From contig JAIPIO010000148.1 in the NCBI GenBank assembly GCA_021734595.1, positions 1 through 10,110 of the forward strand: a stretch of 10,110 nucleotides of DNA, given 5' to 3'. Of this stretch, positions 1 through 6,525 are shown piece by piece. The stretch comes from Kiritimatiellales bacterium. Its GTDB lineage: Bacteria > Verrucomicrobiota > Kiritimatiellia > Kiritimatiellales > Pontiellaceae. The notes below the pieces were generated by a model, which was not told the DNA's origin, made no database searches, and saw only the letters and a list, made by a program, of their open reading frames with translations. The stretch's first letter is position 1. Each line of letters begins with the position of its first letter. Made by a program: the position numbers and the translations under genes.

Positions 1-1537
1 GAAGAAACGGCTGTGCATCCGCCATGCCCCGAACCTCGCCCACCTCGCTGCGCCGGATGGTGCGCGAACACTCCCGCAGGTTCTTTCCGAAGGAAACCGG
101 GCGAACCCCACTGACGACGATCCCCATGCCAGGTAGGTCATGAATCAGGTTGTTGGCGATGCGGTTGCCGCCGCTCTGCCAGACCATGATCCCCGGTGCA
201 TGCCAAAAAATCTCCCCACTGTGCTGGATGTGGTTGTTTGAGATCAGATTGGACTGGCTGACATCTTTGGTGCCGGGGCCGTAGCCCGCGAGGAGAATTC
301 CGGATCCACCCATGTGTTCGATCTCATTGCCGCTTACCCGGTTTTCCCGGCAATGCAAATCCAGGCGCACCGCGGTTCCGCCACTGTTCATGAACCGGCA
401 GTCTTCAACCATGCACTCCTCCGCGCCGCGAAACCGTAGCAGGGCGTCCCCTTTGTCATACAGCGCCCAGTCGTGCTGCAGTCCGGCATCGTCATCGGTC
501 CACACATCACGGTCCCCGCGCGTGAACGTCAATCCCCGAAAAACCAGACCGCGGACAGGCGAGTCTTGCGCGCCGTCGAAATCAATGCCGCCCTCCACGC
601 GGATCAATTCCCGCAAGCGCGGCGCCACGATATGGCCGCCCGGCTCGTTGGACGTTGGCCACAGATAGATCTTGCGGGCATGCGTATCGGCCACCCACTC
701 GCCGGGCTGGTCCAGCACTTCCAGTACATTCTCCACCCAGAGCGTGCGGGGGGTCTTCGCGTATAGCGCCCACGCTTTCTCTTCCGGCGATGTAAGCGGG
801 TACGACGCCATGCAGGCGGTTGTGGCGACCCCTTCTTTTTCGTCAACCGACCGGAGGCCCAGAATGTTCATGGTGAACTGTACCTTTGGGCGGACGACTA
901 TTTCCACGTCATCCAGATTCGTCCAGTCGCGCAGGAAACCGCCGGGGAACAGCAGACGGGTTCTGCTTGCCTCTTTTCCGTTCCGCGGCATCGCGCCGGC
1001 CGAGCGTGCCCGCGGCAGCCGCGTTTCGCCTTCGTACAATGTGCAGAAACGCTCCAAACCAACGGGCAGGTCGGCCATCCACACCTGCCCTTGCGCAGAC
1101 GCTGGAAGCCGTTTGGCAGCTCCCGCCGGAATCTTCTTCCACGGCCCGATCCCCATGTCTGAACTGAAAACCGGTTTTTCGCCGGGATGGGCGGCATAAG
1201 TGATCAAGCATCCCGCTGCCGCCGAATCCGCCAGGCCAAACGACAGCGTCCGGTCCAGGCAGTATGTTCCTTCCCGAATCAAAACCGTTATGTTTTGCGA
1301 TGGCGTATCGCGTTTGATTTCACGCACGGCGTTACGCGCCCGCTCAAGCGAAACAAAAGGGCCATCGGTTTTATCGGCGTTGGGTTCCGGTAGCTTCCCC
1401 GACCAGGCGTCGTTACCGTTGACGGCGACATAGCAGTCGGCACGAACGGAACCGCCGCCGGATTGCTCCGCCAGAATCCGACCCCCGTTCAGTACCAGCA
1501 GTACCATCAACATCGGTATTTTTCGTTTCATGCCCAT
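1..1537 (-). CDS. Secreted right-handed parallel beta-helix protein, 3' end outside window
   Basis: An open minus-strand frame runs from ATG at 1537 to the left edge (512 codons, no stop), so the C-terminus is missing. Residues 1-23 are a signal peptide: a basic start (MKRK), a Leu/Val-rich core and an LA|E cleavage site. Residues 36-47 (YVAVNGNDAWSG) and a GTY motif near residue 100 are typical of the N-terminal cap of large secreted beta-helix proteins of Planctomycetes and Verrucomicrobia. From about residue 330 the chain shows beta-helix coils rich in Gly and Asn, such as GGTAVRL, NRVSGNEI, SNNHI and NRIANNLIHDL. Proteins of this kind include polysaccharide lyases, glycosidases and NosD/CASH-domain proteins; no catalytic residues can be assigned here, so substrate and activity are unknown. 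The second ATG at 1531 is an alternative start; a GGTGG lies 7 nt before the first ATG. It follows the subtilase gene by 155 nt with its own candidate promoter. Confidence 0.85.
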   Translation of the reverse strand, partial: MGMKRKIPMLMVLLVLNGGRILAEQSGGGSVRADCYVAVNGNDAWSGKLPEPNADKTDGPFVSLERARNAVREIKRDTPSQNITVLIREGTYCLDRTLSFGLADSAAAGCLITYAAHPGEKPVFSSDMGIGPWKKIPAGAAKRLPASAQGQVWMADLPVGLERFCTLYEGETRLPRARSAGAMPRNGKEASRTRLLFPGGFLRDWTNLDDVEIVVRPKVQFTMNILGLRSVDEKEGVATTACMASYPLTSPEEKAWALYAKTPRTLWVENVLEVLDQPGEWVADTHARKIYLWPTSNEPGGHIVAPRLRELIRVEGGIDFDGAQDSPVRGLVFRGLTFTRGDRDVWTDDDAGLQHDWALYDKGDALLRFRGAEECMVEDCRFMNSGGTAVRLDLHCRENRVSGNEIEHMGGSGILLAGYGPGTKDVSQSNLISNNHIQHSGEIFWHAPGIMVWQSGGNRIANNLIHDLPGMGIVVSGVRPVSFGKNLRECSRTIRRSEVGEVRGMADAQPFL

Positions 1538-1578
1538 ATGCAAACCACCGTCTCCCTGCCTGGTAAATCCGTTTAGAC

Positions 1579-1606
1579 GTTATAATTTAAGCCGCTGTCA
1601 AAACAA
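1579..1606 (-). promoter_or_regulatory. Candidate sigma-70-type promoter for the beta-helix gene
   Basis: On the minus strand a -35-like TTGTTT (1601-1606) is followed after 16 nt by a -10-like TATAAC (1579-1584), about 42 nt upstream of the beta-helix ATG. The -10 is good and the -35 mediocre. It lies in the 155-nt gap after the subtilase gene, where no convincing terminator was seen, so read-through from upstream is also possible. Confidence 0.4.
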
Positions 1607-1692
1607 CATCCAACTTCCGGCTGTAGTGCCGCAGCGGGATCCGTCCGTCTTGGTTGCACGTTCTGTCCATTTTGCGAGACCCTGCGGACGGC

Positions 1693-3702
1693 CTATTTGC
1701 CTGCCGCGCTCTCTGCGGCGGAAACGGCTTCCCACGCATCGACCAGTCCGGCGCCCGTGCGGGTATCCTTCCCTTTGTCGCCCACGTCGCGAGCCGTTAC
1801 TTCCATAATCTCACGGATGCGCCAGGCGGGCAGCTCGGGGGCTGCGGAAAGCATCAGGGCGGCAACGCCCGCGATATGCGGACTGCTGAACGAGTTGCCC
1901 TGCCGGTTCTCGATATATTCCCCGTTGCCGGGAGCAAGGAGCGGATAGCCGGGACCGGGAAATCCGCAGACATCGGGCTTGATGAGGCCGGATGGCAGAG
2001 GGTAGTCGGCATAGAATTTGACCGAGGCCCACTCGACCGGCCCGAGCGAACAAAAGGGCGGAACCTGCAAAGATTTGTCGAGCCCCCCGGCACCTATGAC
2101 GCAGGGGATTCCTTCGGGGATTCGAATCTGAACGGGGATTTCCGCACTCTTCTGAAAATTGCCACAGCCTGAAACCAAGACGAGCCCGGCGCATATGGCG
2201 TGTTCCGACATAAGACGCCAGAGACCGCGGCCATTGCCCAGGTCTGGAATACTGAATGACATGCTCATAATGTCGGCACCCTGCTCCAGTGCGTATTGAT
2301 AGGCATAGGCGCCGTGCCCCGAAAGCAGCATGAGCCGGGCGCGCGGCGCCACTCCGGTAATCGTTCCTCCGGTGCCATCGCCGGCAACGATGCCTGAAGT
2401 CATCGTCCCGTGATGTTGCTTAGGCGTGGTCGCTCGTACTTCACAGGAGCCGGTTCTGAAATTAAATCCGTAAAAATCGTCGACGAACCCGTTCTCGTCG
2501 TCGTCCCGCCCGTTGTTCGGTATTTCGCGGGCATTCACCCAGAGGTTGTTCCGGAGATCTTGGTGCGTGTAGTCAATCCCGGCTTCCAGCATGGCCACCA
2601 CAACGTTTTCCCCCGTCACCTGCTTCTTTTTCCAAACACGGTCGGCACCGATCGCCTCGAGGTTCCATGGGATGGTGCGGCCCTTGCTGCTGAAAGCATC
2701 GCGCTCAGGCGGCCGAATTACCTCGGAAAGGCGCTCTCCTTTTGCGTCAGCTAGACGTGGAAAGCCGGCGTAGATGTATTTCACTTCATCCAGCGCGGCG
2801 ACCGCTTGAATCGTTTCCGGCGCGAGCTCGACGGTCAGCGCATTAATAATCCAAAGTGGGTCCGCACCCGCGCCATCGATGGCTTTCAGCACAGCCTTTT
2901 GCTCCCCGTTCTGCGTGATCTCCTTCAGCTTTTCAACGACTTTACTGCGCAGTTCGCTTCGTTTTCTATCGGCGTTGCGCTTGCAGAACTGCGCGAACCC
3001 GCCGGGCATATCCAGCAGCTGTGTTTTACAGAGAATGGTCACCGCGATGGGTTGGTTCCGCCCAAACCGAGCGAGAACGACCGGATCCACCTTCGGGGCA
3101 GCGGAAGGATCGATCGCAACGGACTTGCGTTGTCTGGGTTGCGTAATGGCGCGTGAATTTGTTTTTTTACCGGAGGGTGGCGCGGCACCCTGCTCTGGAG
3201 CCATCGTTACCCATTTTTTATAGGCCTTCGTGCCGAGATTCTGCACATCTTTGCGGCCATCTGTTGTCATCACCTGACCATCCTTCATAACGACCAGCGT
3301 CGGAACGGTCGTGTTGTTAAGCACGTTTCGCTTTATCGCCATTAGATCCCGCATCTCTTTCGAGCCGCCAAGAACGGCGAGCCACGGCATATCCAACGCC
3401 TGCATGTGCTGCATCATTTTCGTCCGCCCCTTGTCCGTACTGACGAGGAAAATTTCGAAGCCGGGATCCGTTTTTTTGAGGTGGGTATAGAAATCAACGA
3501 GCGTTGGGGCGAACCGCCGGCATGCCGCACCGTTCTGCAAGGAGAAATAGAACGCCTTGAGTCCCTCGGCAGGTGCCGCAGCGACCTCATCCCCCGCAGC
3601 GTTAAAGAAAGTCGTCCCGGCGGCTTCCGCCATGTTCTGGGCTGACACGGCAACGGTCAGCAGAAAGAAAAGAGATAAGGTACCCTGCACGGTTTTTTTC
3701 AC
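1693..3702 (-). CDS. Exported subtilisin-like (S8) serine protease with N-terminal thioredoxin-like domain
   Basis: A 669-residue protein starting at GTG 3702; GGAG sits 7 nt upstream and the signal peptide begins directly (VKKTVQGTLSLFFLL, cleavage near AVSA|QN). An in-frame ATG at 3753 would put 17 polar residues before the signal peptide. Domains in order: residues about 30-160 are thioredoxin-like of the nucleoredoxin/TlpA type (FYFSLQNGAAC, FEIFLVSTDKG, cis-Pro in TTVPTLVV); about 205-313 resemble an inhibitor-I9 propeptide (WIINALTVEL, VKYIYAG); about 345-660 are the S8 catalytic domain. His431 (HHGTMTSGIVAG), oxyanion Asn515 (SGCGN) and Ser604 (GNSFSSPHIAG) are present. The catalytic-Asp position is Glu373 (AMLEAGIDYTHQDL), and the thioredoxin CxxC is reduced to a single Cys61. 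The protein is probably periplasmic or extracellular. It follows the SGNH hydrolase by 71 nt, so the two may be co-transcribed. Whether it is an active protease is uncertain. Confidence 0.9.
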   Translation of the reverse strand: MKKTVQGTLSLFFLLTVAVSAQNMAEAAGTTFFNAAGDEVAAAPAEGLKAFYFSLQNGAACRRFAPTLVDFYTHLKKTDPGFEIFLVSTDKGRTKMMQHMQALDMPWLAVLGGSKEMRDLMAIKRNVLNNTTVPTLVVMKDGQVMTTDGRKDVQNLGTKAYKKWVTMAPEQGAAPPSGKKTNSRAITQPRQRKSVAIDPSAAPKVDPVVLARFGRNQPIAVTILCKTQLLDMPGGFAQFCKRNADRKRSELRSKVVEKLKEITQNGEQKAVLKAIDGAGADPLWIINALTVELAPETIQAVAALDEVKYIYAGFPRLADAKGERLSEVIRPPERDAFSSKGRTIPWNLEAIGADRVWKKKQVTGENVVVAMLEAGIDYTHQDLRNNLWVNAREIPNNGRDDDENGFVDDFYGFNFRTGSCEVRATTPKQHHGTMTSGIVAGDGTGGTITGVAPRARLMLLSGHGAYAYQYALEQGADIMSMSFSIPDLGNGRGLWRLMSEHAICAGLVLVSGCGNFQKSAEIPVQIRIPEGIPCVIGAGGLDKSLQVPPFCSLGPVEWASVKFYADYPLPSGLIKPDVCGFPGPGYPLLAPGNGEYIENRQGNSFSSPHIAGVAALMLSAAPELPAWRIREIMEVTARDVGDKGKDTRTGAGLVDAWEAVSAAESAAGK

Positions 3703-3709
3703 GATGGTT

Positions 3710-3713
3710 CTCC
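3710..3713 (-). promoter_or_regulatory. Ribosome binding site that fixes the subtilase GTG start
   Basis: GGAG on the minus strand is 7 nt from GTG at 3700-3702. It favours this start over the in-frame ATG at 3753, because the signal peptide then begins at once with a Lys-Lys pair. Confidence 0.65.
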
Positions 3714-3722
3714 ATTGTTGAT

Positions 3723-3737
3723 TGAAAATCGTTTTCA
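3723..3737. repeat. 15-nt palindrome in the SGNH hydrolase-subtilase gap
   Basis: TGAAAA-TCG-TTTTCA is a perfect 6-bp inverted repeat with a 3-nt centre, 20-35 nt upstream of the subtilase GTG. It has no U-tract, so it is not a terminator. It could be an operator or a small 5'-UTR hairpin; it may also be chance. Confidence 0.3.
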
Positions 3738-3773
3738 GGCGACAGGGACACACCCCCGGCCCTCTCTTAACCT

Positions 3774-5132
3774 TTAGGGCTTCGTCTTAGCGGGTGCTGG
3801 GGAGATTTCATAGATCCGCGCTTTGGGCTGGGCCAATTGGCGGATGCGATCCTCGTACTGCGCCTTGTCCTTCAGGAGCCGGGCCACCTCGGCCTCGAAC
3901 TTTTCATAGAACTGCTTGTATGCGGCGGGATCTGTTTCCTGTAGATTCTTTCTTCTGATTCCCTTTCTGCGCTGCCATTGCTTGCGCAGCGGGTTTACCG
4001 CCTTTTCGTTGCGTTCCTTGTTCAACAAGGCCACGGCCAGTGCCTGCTGATACTGCGGCGTCTTTTCGTTGCTTTGCAGCTCCACCTTGGAACCCAGCTG
4101 GAGATTGCTGTATTGCCCCACTTCCACGCCATCGATCTTCAACATGTATTTGCCGGGCTTGAGGCCGCGCACCGCAATGCGCTCATTGCTCATCTTATGC
4201 CCCGCCTTGGTGATTACATAGCCGAGTCCGGCTTCAGGCGGGAGCACCCACGGGAGTGCGCCGGCCTTGAAGCTGAAGCGCAGCGTACCCTTGTTGCCCG
4301 ACACATCGGCCACCTCGCCGTCCGGCGAAGCTACGCGCCAGCCGCCGTCCGCCTTGAGGTTTGCCGTAACGGCACTCACCGAGCGGCCGGCATTCATCTG
4401 TTCCAGCAACTCAAAGGCCATGACCGCATGTCCGTCCGGTCCGGGATGTACCGCATCCGAGATCAGAGTGAACTCCGGGTTTTCAAGGCGCAGCTGGGTG
4501 GTGTGGTAGTTGAGCGGCCCGAGCATATCCACATACCCCGCCCCGCGCGCCACCGCAGTGTCGCGCGTCCAGGTGCCGTAGAACGCGAGCAGGGCATTGT
4601 AGTAGCGGGTCGCCTGCACAATCTGCTCCTGATCCTTCAGCCAGCGCGGCGGCTTAGCCGCAGCCACGCGCGCGTCGTACATCGTCGGCCCCATGAAAAC
4701 GGGGATGGCGCCGAGCGCCTCCATGCGGTCGGCCAACTCCGTCATGCCTGTTTCGTAGGCGGCAAAAATATCGTGGTTGAAATGCTGGTAGGAACCGTCG
4801 TTCATTCCCAGCAGCACCGTGATGTATTTGGGTTTGAACGGGGCAACATCCTCCGCAAAACGGTCCAGCGCATCAGCCGCCTTGTCGCCGCTGACCCCCG
4901 CGTTGTGGAAAACGATGCGCCGCTCAGGATAACGGGTGTAGTAATAATCCTCCACATACTGCGTGTAGAGACACTGGTGTGTGATGCTGTCGCCCAGGAA
5001 CACCAGCGTGTCGCCATCCTGCAGATCGATCGATGTAACGGGTTTCTTGAACTCCGCCGCGCCGGCCAGCACCGCGGCGCCCAGGGCGAAAATGATTGCC
5101 AGTTTATTCAGTCTGCGTCTCGTTGTATTCAT
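3774..5132 (-). CDS. Exported SGNH/GDSL-family hydrolase
   Basis: 452 residues. An AAGGAGG 8 nt upstream supports the ATG at 5132. Residues 1-26 form a signal peptide (RRRLNK, then an Ala/Leu/Ile core, AGAA|E). The four SGNH blocks are present: block I FLGDSIT with nucleophile Ser49, block II NAGVSGD with Gly79, block III GMND with Asn111, and block V SDAVHPGPDGH with Asp226 and His229. The catalytic domain covers about residues 34-245. A beta-rich segment follows (about 255-345), then a strongly charged, probably helical or coiled-coil tail (about 365-440, many Lys, Arg, Glu and Gln). Family members are esterases, lipases or carbohydrate deacetylases. The export signal and the beta-helix and protease neighbours make an extracellular ester or acetyl-sugar substrate plausible, but no substrate can be assigned. 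It is the first gene of a possible operon with the subtilase. Confidence 0.9.
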   Translation of the reverse strand: MNTTRRRLNKLAIIFALGAAVLAGAAEFKKPVTSIDLQDGDTLVFLGDSITHQCLYTQYVEDYYYTRYPERRIVFHNAGVSGDKAADALDRFAEDVAPFKPKYITVLLGMNDGSYQHFNHDIFAAYETGMTELADRMEALGAIPVFMGPTMYDARVAAAKPPRWLKDQEQIVQATRYYNALLAFYGTWTRDTAVARGAGYVDMLGPLNYHTTQLRLENPEFTLISDAVHPGPDGHAVMAFELLEQMNAGRSVSAVTANLKADGGWRVASPDGEVADVSGNKGTLRFSFKAGALPWVLPPEAGLGYVITKAGHKMSNERIAVRGLKPGKYMLKIDGVEVGQYSNLQLGSKVELQSNEKTPQYQQALAVALLNKERNEKAVNPLRKQWQRRKGIRRKNLQETDPAAYKQFYEKFEAEVARLLKDKAQYEDRIRQLAQPKARIYEISPAPAKTKP

Positions 5133-5160
5133 CGTTGTCTCCTCCTTGGCGGATTAATGC

Positions 5161-5174
5161 AATATCCCGATATT
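5161..5174. promoter_or_regulatory. Perfect palindrome upstream of SGNH hydrolase, possible operator
   Basis: AATATC-CC-GATATT is a perfect 6+6 inverted repeat, 29-42 nt upstream of the SGNH hydrolase ATG, where a core promoter or its operator would lie. No regulator gene is in the window, so the role is a guess. Confidence 0.3.
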
Positions 5175-5251
5175 TTGTGACCGGCAGCAAATGAATGTAA
5201 AGCAACTAATCCCAGGAACAGGACTGGAAAAACCGTGGAAGGGCACGGATA

Positions 5252-5331
5252 TTCCAATGCCTGGAAAAGCCGGGAGTCAGAAGTTCCCGTGGTTGGAAGC
5301 GCACAACAGAAAAAAGTTCCAGACATTGGAA
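5252..5331. repeat. Cluster 1 of the 15-bp palindromic repeat (three units)
   Basis: Three units of the form TTCC-N7-GGAA lie at 5252-5266 (TTCCAATGCCTGGAA), 5284-5298 (TTCCCGTGGTTGGAA) and 5317-5331 (TTCCAGACATTGGAA). Unit 1 and the reverse complement of unit 3 differ at one base, so the outer units form an imperfect inverted pair around the middle one. Centre-to-centre spacings are 32 and 33 bp, close to three helical turns. The cluster sits between divergent genes, about 127-192 bp from the SGNH hydrolase ATG and 177-242 bp from the peroxiredoxin ATG. The same family recurs at 8141-8207 and was not found inside any gene here. Confidence 0.85.
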
Positions 5332-5488
5332 ATGCCAAAGCCACAAAGTCGCCAAATAATCGCCCGGGGGTTTTTGCGTCGCCTTTGAGGCTCCCTGTCT
5401 TCGCGGCAATGCCAGGCTTAAATCTCTTCCAACCGTATTTTCTCGACGGAAAACAGGAGGCGCGATAGGCTCGTTGCTGTTGACAAAC

Positions 5489-5494
5489 AGGAGG
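5489..5494 (+). promoter_or_regulatory. Ribosome binding site for the exported peroxiredoxin form
   Basis: AGGAGG lies 6 nt before ATG 5501, where a canonical signal peptide begins (MKKRWLAGALAITL). It decides against the in-frame ATG at 5474, which has no such site and would add nine polar residues. Confidence 0.8.
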
Positions 5495-5500
5495 CATGGC

Positions 5501-6046
5501 ATGAAAAAGCGATGGCTGGCCGGTGCATTGGCTATCACATTAACCGCGGCGTATGCCGCAGATAAAGGAGTTGAACAGATGAGTTCATTGGAAGGCAGGA
5601 AGGCTCCGGCGTTTTCGCTGGAAGGCAGCGACGGCAAAACACATTCAATCAAGGATTATGCCGGTAAAACGGTGATCATCTATTTTTATCCGCGGGACAA
5701 CACCCCCGGCTGCACGAAAGAGGCCTGCGGCTTCCGCGACCTGAACAAGAAGCTGCTGGACCTGAATGCCGTGGTGCTGGGCGTGAGCAAGGACAGTCTG
5801 GCGTCGCACGATAAGTTCATCGATCAGTTTGAGCTGCCGTTTGTGTTGCTGTCGGACCCCGATACGAAAATGATGCAGGCCTACGGCGCATTTGGTGAAA
5901 AAACGATGTATGGAAAAACCTCCATGGGCACCATCCGTTCAACGGTAGTGGTTGGCCCGGACGGCAAGGTAATTAAGCACTGGGGGAAAGTCAAGAACGC
6001 CGAAGACCATCCCGCCGAGGTGCTGGAGTTTTTGAAAACGCTATAG
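5501..6046 (+). CDS. bcp: Thioredoxin-dependent peroxiredoxin, Bcp/PrxQ type, with signal peptide
   Basis: 181 residues from ATG 5501. Bcp/PrxQ proteins reduce hydrogen peroxide and organic hydroperoxides using thiols from thioredoxin. The AhpC/TSA fold starts near residue 28 (LEGRKAPAFSLEGSDG). The active site is FYPRDNTPGCTKEACGFRD, with peroxidatic Cys71 and resolving Cys76 five residues later, the pattern of two-Cys Bcp proteins. Later conserved parts include LGVSKDS, FVLLSDPD and the STVVVGPDGKV strand. Residues 1-19/20 form a signal peptide (KKR, hydrophobic core, AYAA|D), whereas most Bcp proteins are cytoplasmic. Met27 starts a typical cytoplasmic-length Bcp and has its own AAAGGAG 8 nt upstream, so two forms are possible. 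It is a single-gene unit, divergent from the SGNH hydrolase and closed by the terminator at 6099-6131. Confidence 0.93.
   Translation: MKKRWLAGALAITLTAAYAADKGVEQMSSLEGRKAPAFSLEGSDGKTHSIKDYAGKTVIIYFYPRDNTPGCTKEACGFRDLNKKLLDLNAVVLGVSKDSLASHDKFIDQFELPFVLLSDPDTKMMQAYGAFGEKTMYGKTSMGTIRSTVVVGPDGKVIKHWGKVKNAEDHPAEVLEFLKTL
5564..5570 (+). promoter_or_regulatory. Internal ribosome binding site for a possible cytoplasmic Bcp form
   Basis: AAAGGAG lies within the bcp coding sequence, 8 nt before in-frame ATG 5579 (Met27). Starting there removes the signal peptide and gives a 155-residue protein beginning MSSLEGRKAPAFSL, the usual Bcp length and N-terminus. Confidence 0.5.
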
Positions 6047-6098
6047 GTTGGGTTTCGGATCGAGGATCAATGCATCGCCGGAGTATATAAGAAAACGA

Positions 6099-6131
6099 CC
6101 CTGCCCGCCAAATGGCGGACAGGGCTTTTTT
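6099..6131 (+). terminator. Rho-independent terminator of bcp, possibly bidirectional
   Basis: CCCTG-C-CCGCC, loop AAAT, GGCGG-A-CAGGG: an 11-position stem with one C/A mismatch, followed by C and six T. It is 53 nt after the bcp stop. Convergent glnB ends at 6157; read on the minus strand, the same hairpin is followed only by the weaker tract TCGTTTTCTT, so it may also end the amtB-glnB transcript. Confidence 0.9.
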
Positions 6132-6156
6132 CTCAGGGGAGTGAGATGCTACTATG

Positions 6157-6498
6157 CTATCCGATTGCTTCGTTTCCTTTTTCGCCGGTGCGTATGCGTA
6201 TGCACTCCGGCAGATCCAGAACAAATATTTTTCCATCGCCGATGTTGCCTGTCCGCGCACCTTTGATGATGGCATCAAGGGTGGGCTGCACAAACTCATC
6301 GTTCACGGCGATTTCCATGCGGACTTTCTTAAGAAGGTTTACCTCAACATCCGTTCCGCGATAGGTTTCGTGGTATCCCTTCTGCTGACCGCAGCCCAGG
6401 GCATTGGTCACGGACATCTTGAACACTTCCGCTTCGTAGAGCGCTTCTTTAACGTCACCGAGCCGTTCCGGCTGTATGTATGCAACAATCAGTTTCAT
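6157..6498 (-). CDS. glnB: Nitrogen regulatory protein P-II (GlnB/GlnK family)
   Basis: 113 residues, the usual P-II length, aligning without gaps to E. coli GlnB. P-II trimers sense 2-oxoglutarate, ATP and ADP and control nitrogen enzymes and Amt channels. Visible parts: N-terminal strand MKLIVAYIQPERL, T-loop residues 36-54 (CGQQKGYHETYRGTDVEVN) with Gln39, Lys40 and Arg47, Lys58, B-loop TGNIGDGKIF (Thr83, Gly84, Gly87, Asp88, Gly89, Lys90), and C-loop IRIRTGE with Arg101 and Arg103. In E. coli GlnK, Arg47 plugs the AmtB pore, and it is kept. Tyr51, the uridylylation site, is Val51, so standard GlnD modification at that position is impossible; Tyr46 remains. AAGGA sits 9 nt upstream of the ATG. 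The gene starts 27 nt after the amtB stop and is surely co-transcribed, in amtB-first order. Confidence 0.95.
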   Translation of the reverse strand: MKLIVAYIQPERLGDVKEALYEAEVFKMSVTNALGCGQQKGYHETYRGTDVEVNLLKKVRMEIAVNDEFVQPTLDAIIKGARTGNIGDGKIFVLDLPECIRIRTGEKGNEAIG

Positions 6499-6525
6499 GG
6501 TAAATTTTCCTTTCTCGCTATGGGG

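Larger units (their letters stand above)
5133..5500. other. Divergent intergenic region between SGNH hydrolase and peroxiredoxin
   Basis: This 368-nt gap separates two divergent genes and so must hold promoters for both, but no clear -35/-10 pair was found for either. It holds the SGNH hydrolase Shine-Dalgarno (5141-5147), the palindrome at 5161-5174, the three 15-bp palindromic units at 5252-5331 and the peroxiredoxin Shine-Dalgarno (5489-5494). Short ORFs crossing it on either strand have no recognisable product or ribosome binding site. Confidence 0.6.

Noticed and set aside
1581..1586. TATAAT on the plus strand
   Set aside because: There is no suitable -35 and no plus-strand gene downstream; it is the other strand of the AT-rich candidate -10 region.
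1579..1601. TTGACA followed by TATAAC on the minus strand as the beta-helix promoter
   Set aside because: The perfect TTGACA (1596-1601) is only 11 nt from TATAAC, too close for sigma-70. TTGTTT at 16 nt was used instead.
1621..1692. Terminator after the subtilase gene
   Set aside because: CCGTCCG and CGGACGG can pair on the minus strand, but the stem is only 7 bp with a loop of over 30 nt and there is no U-tract.
3978..5180. A 400-codon plus-strand ORF
   Set aside because: It is antisense to the SGNH hydrolase, whose motifs, signal peptide and ribosome binding site are unambiguous. The translation is Arg/His-rich and featureless.
5252..5331. Three spaced repeats as a small CRISPR array
   Set aside because: Units are only 15 bp, vary at inner positions, differ in orientation and are separated by 17-18 bp; there are no cas genes.
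5480..5485. TTGACA as the bcp -35 element
   Set aside because: It lies immediately upstream of the Shine-Dalgarno, leaving no room for a -10 and a leader before ATG 5501.
5206..5652. A 148-codon minus-strand ORF across the bcp upstream region
   Set aside because: It is antisense to the start of bcp and crosses the palindromic repeats; no domain is recognisable.
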